Of a stretch of DNA of 64,000 nt, positions 32,711 to 40,257 are shown piece by piece; positions within the stretch are counted from its first letter, which is position 1; each line of letters opens with the position of its first letter. The stretch covers positions 97,393 to 161,392 of the forward strand of contig NZ_JAHTKP010000016.1 of assembly GCF_019192735.1 (NCBI RefSeq), read 5' to 3'. This stretch comes from Kitasatospora aureofaciens. Lineage in GTDB: Bacteria; Actinomycetota; Actinomycetes; Streptomycetales; Streptomycetaceae. Under the pieces are notes generated by a model. That model had not been told where the DNA came from, made no database searches, and saw only the letters and a list, made by a program, of their open reading frames with translations. The position numbers and the translations under genes are program-made.

Positions 32711-32773
32711 GCGTGCGCGGCGCACGCATTCCTGGGGTAGAGTCGTCCCCCAGGAAGCGTGCGCCGCGCACGC
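32711..32773. promoter_or_regulatory. Duplicated palindromic operators between MarR and NTF2-like genes
   Basis: GCGTGCGC-G-GCGCACGC (32711-32727), a perfect 17-bp palindrome, recurs at 32757-32773 with the central base complemented. Each copy is followed inward by TTCCTGGGG in mirror orientation, making a 26-of-27-base inverted repeat around a 10-bp spacer. TAGAGT at 32738-32743 between the copies looks like a -10 box. This is the expected arrangement for two regulator dimers controlling divergent promoters. Confidence 0.75.
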
Positions 32774-32800
32774 TTATTCATTCCTCGAAGGAGCTCCGCC

Positions 32801-33208
32801 ATGTCTGCGACCATCGCCCCCAGGACCACGATCGCCGCCGCCCTCGACGACCTGCTGTTCACTCCCGGCCTTGCCCTGGAGGAGGCGCTGGATCGGCACT
32901 TCGCCCCTGACTACCGCCAGCGCACCGACGGCCGCTGGGACGATCGCGCCGGCTTCGCCGCCCACATCCGCCACCTGCGCGCCGTCGTCGCCTCCGGGCG
33001 CGTCGAGGTTCACGAGGAACTCACCGCCGGCGACCGCACGGCCGACCGGCACACCGTCGAGGTCGTCAAGACCGACGGCACCCGGGTGCGAATGGAGGTC
33101 TACCTCTTCGGCGAGTACGCCCCCTGCGGGCGCTTCCGCCGCATCGAGGAGACCACCCTGCTGCTGGACGGGCCCGAGGGCGAGCGCGACCTCGGCTCCG
33201 CCCGCTGA
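32801..33208 (+). CDS. SnoaL/NTF2-like small protein
   Basis: 135 residues; ATG at 32801 with GAAGGAG at 32788-32794. An N-terminal helix (IAAALDDLLFTPGLALEEALDRHFAPDYRQRTDGRWDDRAGFAAHIRHLRAVV) and beta strands (VEVHEELTAGDRTADRHTVEVVKTDGTRVRMEVYLFGEY...GRFRRIEETTLLL) give the cone-shaped NTF2-like fold. Members include polyketide cyclases, ketosteroid-isomerase-like enzymes and non-catalytic ligand binders. Under the divergent MarR regulator it may modify or bind the molecule that the regulator senses (inference). No catalytic residue set is obvious. Confidence 0.8.
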   Translation: MSATIAPRTTIAAALDDLLFTPGLALEEALDRHFAPDYRQRTDGRWDDRAGFAAHIRHLRAVVASGRVEVHEELTAGDRTADRHTVEVVKTDGTRVRMEVYLFGEYAPCGRFRRIEETTLLLDGPEGERDLGSAR

Positions 33209-33335
33209 CCCTGCCGCCGCCCCCCGGCCACCCGACGTGCCGGGCTTTCCCAGCTGCTGACAACCCCCTGGGCATTTCGCGCAGATCCGGGCAGAGTCGG
33301 AGTCAACGAGCCCCATCGGCCGTCCAGGGGGCGGT

Positions 33336-34589
33336 TCACGGCCGCGCCGTCGTCGTCGCTGTTGCCGAAGCCGAAGCCGAAGCCGAAGCCGAAGCCGAAG
33401 CCGAAGCCGAAGCCGAAGCCGTTGCCGGGGCCGGCGCCGGCGCGGTGTCCGGCGTCTTCTCCCGTGTGGTGGCCGCCGCGATGGTGGCGGCCACCAGGCC
33501 GAGCGCGGCCGCCGCGAGGGGGAACCAGCGCCCGCCCAGCAGCGCGATAGCCCAGCTGCCCGCGACTCCGCCCGCGGCCGTTCCCAGGTACAGCGCGCTG
33601 GAGTTGAGCGAGATCAGCAGTGGCGCGCTTGCCGGGTCGATCGACGCCAGCCGGTGCGGCAGCGCCACCGACACCGCCCACCCCACCAGCGGCACCACCG
33701 CCGCGTACACCAGCGCCCCCGCCATGCTGCGCCCCAGCCACGGCAGTGCGGCGAAGCCGCCCGCCGCGATCGTGGAGCCGGCCAGCAGGACCCGCCGCAC
33801 CCCGACCCGGTCCACGAGGCGCCCGCCCAGCCAGCTGCCCGCGACCGAGGCCGCGCCGGTGGTCAGCAGGATCGCGCTCAGCCGGTTCGCGTCGCCGCCG
33901 GTGGCGCCCGAGACGGCGGTGGCCAGGTAGATGTAGACGCTCTGGAAGGCGAGGAAGAACGCGAGTGTGGTGGCCGCCGCCCCGAGCACCCGCGGGCGGC
34001 GCAGCGGCGCCAGGCGTGCCTTGAGGCCGGGTGCGGCGGCGGGCGCGGGCAGGTCGCGCAGCAGGAGGGCGAGTCCCGCGAGGGCCGCCAGGCCCAGCGC
34101 GGTGACCAGCCACATGGTCATCCGCCAGTCGGTGCGTCCGACCCAGGTGCCCAGCGGGACGCCGAGGGCGGTGGCGACCGTCATCCCGCCGAGCACGGTG
34201 GCGAGTGCCCGGCCGCGTCGCTCGGGGGCGACGAGGGTGGTGGCTACCGCGTTGGCGGTCGGTGTGTAGAGGGCCGCCCCGGCCGCGGCGAGCACCCGGG
34301 TGGCCAGCAGGAGGGTGAAGGTGGGGGCGAGCGCGCTGAGCGCGTTGGCGGCGCTGAACACTGCGAGCGCGGTCAGCAGCAGGCGCCGGCGCGGCCAGCG
34401 GGCGGTGAGCGCGGCCAATATCGGGGCCAGCAGCGCGTAGCCGAGCGCGAAGACGGTGACCAGCTGGCCCGCGGCCGGCGTGGACACCCCCAGGTCCGCG
34501 GAGACGGGGCCGAGGATGCCGGCGACGACCATCGAGTCGGTGCCCACGGCGAAGGTGCCGAGGGCGAGCAGGAGCAGGCGGACGGGCAC
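33336..34589 (-). CDS. MFS transporter (DHA1-like) with repetitive Ser-Ala tail
   Basis: 417 residues from the GTG at 34589, with GGGGG just upstream; an alternative start 19 codons earlier lies in the operator region. Twelve membrane segments; DHA1-type motifs: ALTARWPRRRLLLTALAVFSAANALSALA (motif A-like, loop 2-3) and LGVPLGTWVGRTDWRMTMWL (motif C region). Probably a drug or metabolite exporter of the AraJ/Cml type. The cytoplasmic C-terminus ends in about ten Ser-Ala dipeptides encoded by a hexanucleotide microsatellite. Divergent from an ArsR regulator that shares its promoter region, suggesting ligand- or metal-induced export. Confidence 0.87.
   Translation of the reverse strand: MPVRLLLLALGTFAVGTDSMVVAGILGPVSADLGVSTPAAGQLVTVFALGYALLAPILAALTARWPRRRLLLTALAVFSAANALSALAPTFTLLLATRVLAAAGAALYTPTANAVATTLVAPERRGRALATVLGGMTVATALGVPLGTWVGRTDWRMTMWLVTALGLAALAGLALLLRDLPAPAAAPGLKARLAPLRRPRVLGAAATTLAFFLAFQSVYIYLATAVSGATGGDANRLSAILLTTGAASVAGSWLGGRLVDRVGVRRVLLAGSTIAAGGFAALPWLGRSMAGALVYAAVVPLVGWAVSVALPHRLASIDPASAPLLISLNSSALYLGTAAGGVAGSWAIALLGGRWFPLAAAALGLVAATIAAATTREKTPDTAPAPAPATASASASASASASASASASATATTTARP
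33364..33420. repeat. Hexanucleotide microsatellite (GCCGAA)9.5
   Basis: Fifty-seven bases of perfect GCCGAA repeats, read on the minus strand as TCG-GCT codons giving the Ser-Ala tail of the MFS transporter. Because the unit is 6 nt, slippage changes tail length without shifting the frame. Such a long perfect repeat is unusual in streptomycete coding DNA. Confidence 0.95.
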
Positions 34590-34630
34590 GGACGGACCCC
34601 CGGAGCGGATTGTTGGACGAACGGGCAACA

Positions 34631-34676
34631 GTTTGACGCTCGTCAAACACTATGGATTGGTGGATGATTGTCAAAC
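34631..34676. promoter_or_regulatory. Palindromic operator between ArsR and MFS genes
   Basis: GTTTGAC-GCTC-GTCAAAC at 34631-34648 is a perfect palindrome in an unusually AT-rich patch. A further half-site (TGTCAAAC) lies at 34669-34676, two helical turns away. ArsR-type repressors bind such sites; it lies 42 nt before the MFS start and about 100 nt before arsR, so it could control both. Confidence 0.75.
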
Positions 34677-34753
34677 CAACGTCCGAATGCCGCGACCCCG
34701 ACCCGCGGCCCCTGCCCCCGACTTGTGACCCCGACCTGCGAGGACCGAGCGCC

Positions 34754-35101
34754 ATGCCCGAAGACGAGCGGCTTCCCCAGCCCGCGACCCCCGACATCGA
34801 CCTCGTCACGGTGCTGCACGCCCTCGGCGACCCGGTCCGCATGCGCCTGCTCCTCAGCTACGCCGACGGCGCCGAGCACTCCTGCGCCCCCCGCGACCTG
34901 GGCCTGGAGCACCTCCACAAGTCGACCGTCTCCCACCACATGCGCGTCCTGCGCGAGGCCGGCGTCACCACCACCCGCGTCGCCGGACGCAACCGCTTCG
35001 TCAGCCTGCGCCGCACCGACCTCGACACCCGCTTCCCCGGCCTGCTCGACGCCCTCCTGACCGCCGCCCCGCAGCAGGCCCGCACCGGCCCCGGGGCGTA
35101 G
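34754..35101 (+). CDS. ArsR/SmtB-family repressor
   Basis: 115 residues from the ATG at 34754. Winged-helix pattern: IDLVTVLHALGDPVRMRLLLSYADGAEHSCAPRDLGLEHLHKSTVSHHMRVLREAGVTTTRVAGRNRFVSLRRTDLDTRFPGLLDAL. The recognition helix HKSTVSHHMRVLREAG is typical. There is no ELCVCDL metal motif; a single Cys (SCAPRDL) lies in the corresponding region, so this is probably a non-metal or redox/ligand-responsive member. It likely represses the divergent MFS transporter through the palindrome at 34631. The next frame, a kinase-like gene, begins within 10 nt of its stop. Confidence 0.9.
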   Translation: MPEDERLPQPATPDIDLVTVLHALGDPVRMRLLLSYADGAEHSCAPRDLGLEHLHKSTVSHHMRVLREAGVTTTRVAGRNRFVSLRRTDLDTRFPGLLDALLTAAPQQARTGPGA

Positions 35102-35108
35102 GCCCGCG

Positions 35109-35639
35109 GTCGCACCCGGACCGGGAGCGGGGAAGACGACGCTGGCGCGGGCGCCGGCCGCCGAGCTGGGCCTGCCGCTGTTCAGCAAGGGCGCGGTCAA
35201 GGAGACCCTGGCCGACACCCTGGCCGGCCTGCGCCCGGCGGGGTGCCCGGACGGCGACTGGAGCCGAGCCCTGGGGGCCGCAGCCGGGGAGACCCTGTGG
35301 ACGCTGCTGCGCGCCGCGGGCGGCGCGGCGGTGATGGAGAGCCCGTGGCTGGCCCACACTCGCCCGATCGTGGTCGCGGGGCTGCGGCGCGCGGGCGTGG
35401 CGAGGGTGCGCGAGGTTTGGTGCGACGTCCCGCCGGAGGTGGCACGCAGCCGCTTCGCCGCGCGCATGGCCCAACGCCACCCCGTGCATCCCGAGCGCGT
35501 CGGCGGCCTAGGCGGGGACTGGGAGTTGTGGTCGCGCGGCGCCGAACCGCTCGCCCTGGGAACCGTCCACCGCGTGGACACAACCCGCCCCGTCGACGTC
35601 CCCGCCCTGGCGGCCTCGCTCACTGCGGCGGCCCGCTGA
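35109..35639 (+). pseudogene. P-loop kinase-like gene without a usable start codon
   Basis: The frame from 35109 reads VAPGPGAGKTTLARAPAAE, a good Walker A (GPGAGKTT), followed by SKGAVKETLADTL, VMESPWLAHTRP, VREVWCDVPPEVARSRFAARMAQRHP and HRVDTTRPVDVPALAASL, ending at 35639. This matches small AAA-type nucleoside/amino-acid kinase-like proteins (about 170-180 residues). The frame opens at 35061 after a TGA, and no ATG, GTG, TTG or CTG occurs before the Walker A motif. Either the gene has lost its start, a sequencing error hides it, or it is expressed from an internal GTG (35331) as a non-functional stub. Confidence 0.55.
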
Positions 35640-36326
35640 CGGGCGCCCGACGGCCGCCCGGGGGGCCCGAACCTGGCGGGCTCCCTGCCGACTTCCCCCG
35701 TGGGCAAGGTTCTCCCGGCCTGCCCGGCTTCGCCCGTCGTTCCTGACGGAACCGGCGCCTGCCCGACGTCCCGCAACATGTCCACCGTCCGGTTCGGTGC
35801 GCCTGCTCGGCAGGGGGCCGCCGAGCCTGCTGTGTCCGAACTCGGCTGCCACCAGGCCTGGTTGCCTGCCGGGCGGCAGCCGTTGCGTCCGGCGTGCGTG
35901 AACTCGTCGGCGGCCCGAGTCCGGTTCTCGTGCCGCGTAGTTGGCACTGATGTGCGTGGCGTTGCCCTCGTGCGGGATGCCGCGCACCTGCTGGTCGTAC
36001 GCGGCGGCCGGGGTCGGGTAGTCGCCCTCGGTGATGGCGGGCATGTTCACCGCGAGGCGGTTGCGGTCGACGCCGGGCAGGGCGGGTTCCAGGGCTTGGG
36101 CTGTGGCGATCTGCAGGTTCAGGACGCGTTCAGCGGGCAGCGAGTCCGGGGCGGGCAGGTCGTTGGAGTGGTGCCGGCGGGCGTGGCGAGTCCACCACGA
36201 ACGCGCCCATGCCCTATGTGAGTTCGGCGGCCACGGACCTCCTGCCGATGCCGGATGCCCCACCTGGCACCAGCACCTCTCAGGCGCGTCGTGGCGCCAC
36301 GGCCGGGGTCTGTTGCGCAGTGCCGG
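35640..36326. other. Gene-poor region with an unrecognised minus-strand coding-like fragment
   Basis: No complete gene. On the minus strand, about 36180-35935 reads like protein (LPAERVLNLQIATAQALEPALPGVDRNRL..., then VNMPAITEGDYPTPAAAYDQQVRGIPHEGNATHISANYAARE), but is surrounded by non-coding composition and has no start with a ribosome-binding site. It may be the relic of a decayed gene; I do not recognise the family. Confidence 0.3.
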
Positions 36327-36797
36327 TCACGGTCGCTCGTCGCGCGACTTCGGCTGGGCGCTCGCGAGCTCGGCATTGGCCCGGGCCGTGACAAGGGTCA
36401 GCACGCGGGCCGCGGCTGCCAGGTCGTCGGCCGGGAGGTCGCCGTACAGCCGGGCGGTGAGCTCGTCGACCGCGGTGCGGATGTCGCGGTTCAGCGCCCG
36501 GCCCGCATCGGTGAGCAGGAGGTGGTTGTCCTCGTCGGGCAGGTGCTCGATCAGGTGGGAGGCGGTCAGTTCGGCGATCGTCGCCAGAGCCGTCGAGTCG
36601 TCGAGCTTCAAGGTGGCGGTCATCCGGGCGATCAGTTGGCCGCGGTCCATGGCCGCACCGTTGCCCGCGATGGCGTTGAGGGCGACCGACTGCTGGAACG
36701 AGGTGTCGGTGCGGGCCAGCAGCCGCTCCAGGACGGCCCGGGTGGCGTAGTGGGCCTGGCCGATGATCTGGCCGTTGACGGTCGGTGTTGCGGACAT
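36327..36797 (-). CDS. MarR-like regulator (second of tandem pair)
   Basis: 156 residues from the ATG at 36797. Helical N-terminus (QIIGQAHYATRAVLERLLARTDTSFQQSVALNAIAG), then wHTH: GAAMDRGQLIARMTATLKLDDSTALATIAELTASHLIEHLPDEDNHLLLTDAGRALNRDI, matching MarR-type winged helices used by actinobacterial regulators. Its start lies 2 nt after the stop of the upstream MarR gene, so the two are co-transcribed and could form a heterodimer or a cascade (inference). No target gene adjoins downstream. Confidence 0.8.
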   Translation of the reverse strand: MSATPTVNGQIIGQAHYATRAVLERLLARTDTSFQQSVALNAIAGNGAAMDRGQLIARMTATLKLDDSTALATIAELTASHLIEHLPDEDNHLLLTDAGRALNRDIRTAVDELTARLYGDLPADDLAAAARVLTLVTARANAELASAQPKSRDERP

Positions 36798-36799
36798 CG

Positions 36800-37267
36800 C
36801 TACTCCTTGGTCGGGGGATCGAGCGGTACGTCGAGAAGGGCTGTCAGCTCGTGGGCGAACGCCTCGGTCCGCGGGCCGTCCAGGCCGCCCAGGGGGGTCA
36901 GGAGCCGGTCGAGCAGCTGCTGGACGATCACGACCGCGTTGCGGGAGACCTCCCGCCCGTGATCGGTGAGCGACAGTCGGACCGCGCGGGTGTCGGCGGG
37001 GTCCGGGGCGCGCTCGATCAGGCCGGCCGCCTCCAGTGTGCGGGCCAGCTTCGAGACGTAGAGCGGTTCGAGCCCGGTGTGGTCGGCGAGTTGGCGCTGG
37101 CTGGGACTCAGCCCCGACCGCTGCATGCCGAGCAGCGACGCGAGCAGCGAGTACTGCGCGTGGGTCAGGCCCAGCGGCGCGACGGCCCGGTCGACCGCCA
37201 CCCGCCACTTCATCGACAGGCGCCAGACCAGGAAGCCGGGCGTCGGACTCGGGGGTGCTCCGCTCAT
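36800..37267 (-). CDS. MarR-family regulator (first of tandem pair)
   Basis: 155 residues from the ATG at 37267. Typical MarR: FLVWRLSMKWRVAVDRAVAPLGLTHAQYSLLASLLGMQRSGLSPSQRQLADHTGLEPLYVSKLARTLEAAGLIERAPDPADTRAVRLSLTDHGRE, with the D-x-R wing. It precedes a second MarR-like gene by 2 nt. The AT-rich upstream region has two direct copies of TACATGG spaced by 15 nt (37279-37285, 37294-37300), possibly its binding site. Confidence 0.9.
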   Translation of the reverse strand: MSGAPPSPTPGFLVWRLSMKWRVAVDRAVAPLGLTHAQYSLLASLLGMQRSGLSPSQRQLADHTGLEPLYVSKLARTLEAAGLIERAPDPADTRAVRLSLTDHGREVSRNAVVIVQQLLDRLLTPLGGLDGPRTEAFAHELTALLDVPLDPPTKE

Positions 37268-37278
37268 GGCAGATACAA

Positions 37279-37350
37279 TACATGGATATTAAGTACATGG
37301 CTACTATTGTGGTCGTGGTCGTGGTCGTGGTCGTGGCCGCGGTCGTGGCC
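37279..37350. repeat. TACATGG direct repeats and (GTGGTC)n hexanucleotide tract
   Basis: TACATGG at 37279-37285 and 37294-37300 sits in a rare AT-rich patch (ATACAATACATGGATATTAA). From 37309, four perfect GTGGTC units are followed by degenerate GTGGCC/GCGGTC units. On the minus strand the tract reads poly-Thr/Ala; on the plus strand, Val. It is probably non-coding promoter and repeat DNA for the MarR pair. Confidence 0.5.
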
Positions 37351-37552
37351 GCGGCGGTGGCCGGGACGGGCGCCGGGGCGGCCTTCGCGGCGGTGGCGCC
37401 GTCGTCCTGCCCGGGCTGGACGATCCGCACCACCGCGAACCCGAGCGCCGCCGCGACACCCGTGGAAGCGGGTTGCAGCGCGCTCGTCCGCGGTCGCGCC
37501 TGTGCCCGCCTGTGCCGACGTGGCGCGGGTGGTGACGGGAAGTCCGGGCACG

Positions 37553-37975
37553 GTCCTGGTCGTGCTACGTGGCACCAGCGGCTCGGGCAGGTTGGGCATC
37601 GCGGCCGGGCTGCGGGCCGCCGCGGTCGGTGGACCAACAACCTGCGCCGCACCGTGCTGCGTGAGCGCGGCGTGCCGGGAGCCGCGGCCGTCCGCCTCGA
37701 CGAGGCGGCCGCCCGCTGCGCCCTCGACCACGGGTTCCACGTCGTCGTTGAGGGCATCCTGGCGGCCGTCCGCCACGGGCCGATGCCGGCGCGGTCGGCG
37801 GCCCGGCACCAGGGCCTGACGCGGCTGTACTGCCCGGACGGCCGCTCCCGCAGGCGATGCGCCGCCATGCGACCCGTCCGCAGGCGGCGCGGTTCACGCC
37901 CGCGGACATGGCGGGCTGGTGCTGCCCGCCATGGACGTGCTGCTCGCGGGGGTAATCAGGGCGGAGCACGCGCAG
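37553..37975 (+). pseudogene. Frameshifted P-loop (uridine-kinase-like) kinase relic
   Basis: Three pieces of one recognisable protein lie in different frames: VLVVLRGTSGSGRLGIAAGLR (Walker A region with the Lys changed to Arg, from 37553); WTNNLRRTVLRERG, then AAARCALDHGFHVVVEGILAA (from 37630); and RRHATRPQAARFTPADMAGW (from about 37859), with MDVLLAGVIRAEHAQ in yet another frame. The order matches actinobacterial AAA-type kinases that read VLRGxSGSGKS, LRRTVLRER, LDHGYHVVVEGIL and RPQAAEFTPEDMxxWY. At least two frameshifts and loss of the catalytic Lys make it a pseudogene. Confidence 0.65.
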
Positions 37976-38024
37976 GCGGCGAGTGTGCGGCCGGTGCCGG
38001 CCCCGGTGCCGTGGGCGCGGCGGG

Positions 38025-38528
38025 TCAGTCGGTGTCCCGCAGGGGGCGGCGCACCGCCCACGGCAGGACGAACCACAGGCCGGCGAAGACCAGCGCGATG
38101 ACGGAGGTGAGGACGAGGGCCGTCGGGGTGCCGAGGACGACGTCCAGGACCAGCAGCACGGCGCCGGTCAGGGCGGAGGCGAGCAGGACCAGGCCGAGCT
38201 GGGCGACGCGCACCGACACCCGGACGATCCGCTCCTTGCCCGGGTGGTGGAACAGCCCACGGTGCAGGGCCACCGGCGTGGCGAACACGGCGGAGGCGAG
38301 GACGGCCAGCAGCAGGGTGGTGACGTAGATGTCCTGCTGGGCGTCGCCGAGTTCGGCGAAGCGCGGGGTGAAGGCGACCCCGAGCAGGAACGCGAACACG
38401 ATCTGCACACCGGTCTGCAGCACCCGCAGTTCCTGCAGCAGCTCGATCAGCCGGCGGTCCGCCCGCGCCGCCGGGCTCTCGGGGTAGGGCGGCGTGGGGT
38501 CGGGCTGGGGTGGCGGGGTGATGGTCAT
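38025..38528 (-). CDS. DUF6328-family membrane protein
   Basis: 167 residues from the ATG at 38528. Pro-rich N-terminus, then ADRRLIELLQELRVLQTGVQIVFAFLLGVAFTPRFAELGDAQQDIYVTTLLLAVLASAVFATPVALHRGLFHHPGKERIVRVSVRVAQLGLVLLASALTGAVLLVLDVV and a last hydrophobic segment, giving four membrane helices. The ELRVLQTGVQ and PVALHR...F.HP motifs are those of the DUF6328 family, often mislabelled as sodium:proton antiporters. Function unknown. Monocistronic as far as can be seen. Confidence 0.85.
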   Translation of the reverse strand: MTITPPPQPDPTPPYPESPAARADRRLIELLQELRVLQTGVQIVFAFLLGVAFTPRFAELGDAQQDIYVTTLLLAVLASAVFATPVALHRGLFHHPGKERIVRVSVRVAQLGLVLLASALTGAVLLVLDVVLGTPTALVLTSVIALVFAGLWFVLPWAVRRPLRDTD

Positions 38529-38696
38529 GCGTCACATTGTGCTGGCCCGCTGCCGGTACGAGCGGATGCCGTCCGGGCGAAGGTCGAGTCCCGGCAGGGG
38601 CAGGGGCAGGGGCGCGCCCGGCGGTGCGGTGGGCGGGGGCGGTCCTGCGGGCGCCGACCCGGCCGAGCCCTACGGCACCGCGGCTGGGCGGGCCGG

Positions 38697-39266
38697 TCAG
38701 ACGGCGTCAGGCCCGGCGCCGTCCAGGCGGTGCTGCCAGGTGGTGAGGAGGGATTCCAGGGCGGCGGCCTCGTCGGGAGCGAGGAGCGAGAGCAGGCGGT
38801 GCTCGTTGCGCATGTGGGCGGTGAACGCCTCGTCGATCAGGCGCAGCCCGGCGTCGGTGAGGGCGACGACGCGGCCGCGCCGGTCGTCCTCGGCGTGGCG
38901 GCGGGTGACCAGGCCGGCCCGTTCCAGGCGGTCGATGCGCTTGGTCATCGCGCCGGTGGTGACCATGGTGTGCGCGGCCAGTTCGCCGGGGGCGCGCTCG
39001 AAGGGGGCGCCGGCGCGGCGCAGCGCGGCCAGCACGTCGAACTCGCCCTCGCCGAGGCCGTAGCGGGAGTAGACGAGGCACAGTTCGCCGGTGAGGCGGG
39101 CGGCCAGGCGGTGCAGGCGCCCGATCACGGCCTGCGGGGAGACGTCGAGGTCGGGGCGTTCGCGGCGCCACTCGGCCTGGATCAGGGCCACGTGGTCGGG
39201 CCCGGGGCCGGTTCCCGAGCCGGTGCCGGTTGCGTGATCGTGCTGCTGGGGCTCCATGGCACCCAT
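38697..39266 (-). CDS. MarR-family regulator of the EamA transporter
   Basis: 189 residues if started at the ATG at 39266, 186 from the ATG at 39257; neither has a strong ribosome-binding site. The core (LHRLAARLTGELCLVYSRYGLGEGEFDVLAALRRAGAPFERAPGELAAHTMVTTGAMTKRIDRLERAGLVTRRHAEDDRRGRVVALTDAG) is a classic MarR winged helix with an intact D-D-R-R-G wing. It is divergent from an EamA transporter with about 40 bp between the starts, and a perfect palindrome at 39277-39296 lies in between. Likely represses itself and the transporter until a ligand binds. Confidence 0.9.
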   Translation of the reverse strand: MGAMEPQQHDHATGTGSGTGPGPDHVALIQAEWRRERPDLDVSPQAVIGRLHRLAARLTGELCLVYSRYGLGEGEFDVLAALRRAGAPFERAPGELAAHTMVTTGAMTKRIDRLERAGLVTRRHAEDDRRGRVVALTDAGLRLIDEAFTAHMRNEHRLLSLLAPDEAAALESLLTTWQHRLDGAGPDAV

Positions 39267-39276
39267 CCTACCTCCT

Positions 39277-39296
39277 ATAGCTTCCCAAGAAGCTAT
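39277..39296. promoter_or_regulatory. Perfect palindrome operator between MarR and EamA genes
   Basis: ATAGCTTCCCAAGAAGCTAT has 8-bp perfect arms around CCAA. It ends only 10 nt before the EamA start codon, so the EamA transcript is probably leaderless or nearly so, and the operator would overlap the core promoter. A regulator bound here would block RNA polymerase in both directions. Confidence 0.8.
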
Positions 39297-39306
39297 ATTG
39301 TCTTCC

Positions 39307-40212
39307 ATGGAAGCCAATCTCCGATGGGTGCTGCTGACCGCCCTCGCCCCGCTCGCCTGGGGCGCCAACTACTACGTCACCCGCGCCTGGCTGCCCGCCG
39401 ACCAGCCCCTGTGGGGCGCCGCGCTGCGGGCCTTGCCCGCCGGACTGGTCCTGTTGGCCCTGGCCCGCCGCCGCCCGTACGGCCCCTGGTGGTGGCGCTC
39501 GGCGCTCCTCGGACTGCTCAACACCGCCGTCTTCTTCGTCCTGCTCTACCTCGCCTCCCAGCAGCTGCCCACCAGCGTCGCCGCCACCGTCATGGCCGCC
39601 TCCCCGCTGGCCATGCTGCTCACAGCGTGGGCGCTGGCGGGGCAGCACCCGCAGCGCGCCCACCTGGCGGGCGCGGTGGTGGGCCTGGGCGGGGTGGCGC
39701 TGATGCTGCTCGGCTCGGGCGGTGCGGTCAGCGGGACGGGGCTGGTGGCGTCGTCGGCGGCGATGCTGGTCTCCTCCGTCGGCTACGTCCTGGCCGCGCG
39801 CTGGCGCGAGGGCGCGGACCCGCTGGCCGCCACCTCCTGGCAACTCACCGCCGGCGGCCTGCTCCTGCTGCCGGTCGCCGCCGTGGCCGAGGGCGCCCCG
39901 CCCGCCATGGACGCCACGGTGCTGCTCGCGTTCGGCTACGTCACCCTGGTGGCCACCGCGCTAGCGTTCGCGCTCTGGTTCGCGGGCCTGCGCCACCTGC
40001 CGGCCGGCACCGTCGGGCTGCTCGGCCTGCTCAACCCGCTCGCCGGCGTCCTGCTGGGCACGGCGGTGGCGGGGGAGGACCTGGGGCCGCGCCAGGGGGC
40101 GGGGCTGGCGCTGGTCCTGGCCGGCGTCCTCCTCGGCCGCCCCCGCACCCCGGCCCGCCCCGACCCCGCCGAGCCGGCCCCGGCCGTCGCCTCGCTGCGC
40201 ACGCGCCGCTGA
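39307..40212 (+). CDS. EamA/RhaT-family exporter
   Basis: 301 residues from the ATG at 39307. Ten membrane segments in two EamA repeats (LLTALAPLAWGANYYVTRAWLP at the start; TLVATALAFALWFAGLRHLPAGTVGLLGLLNPLAGVLLGTAVAGEDLGPRQGAGLALVLAGVLLG at the end). The GANYYVTR and NP-x-x-x-x-LG signatures are typical of drug/metabolite transporters that export amino acids or other small molecules. Expression is probably controlled by the divergent MarR regulator. The C-terminal tail is Pro/Arg-rich. Confidence 0.9.
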   Translation: MEANLRWVLLTALAPLAWGANYYVTRAWLPADQPLWGAALRALPAGLVLLALARRRPYGPWWWRSALLGLLNTAVFFVLLYLASQQLPTSVAATVMAASPLAMLLTAWALAGQHPQRAHLAGAVVGLGGVALMLLGSGGAVSGTGLVASSAAMLVSSVGYVLAARWREGADPLAATSWQLTAGGLLLLPVAAVAEGAPPAMDATVLLAFGYVTLVATALAFALWFAGLRHLPAGTVGLLGLLNPLAGVLLGTAVAGEDLGPRQGAGLALVLAGVLLGRPRTPARPDPAEPAPAVASLRTRR

Positions 40213-40257
40213 CGGCCGCTGACGGACCTGTCGGCGGTGCCCGCTAGCCTGCCGGCC

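Noticed and set aside
33364..33420. Plus-strand Pro-Lys repeat protein in the microsatellite
   Set aside because: The frame is only a by-product of the hexanucleotide repeat and lacks a ribosome-binding site; the minus-strand transporter frame is clearly the coding one.
34652..34753. Upstream extension of the ArsR protein by 34 residues
   Set aside because: The extension starts inside the operator region and is not family-like; the ATG at 34754 gives the usual length.
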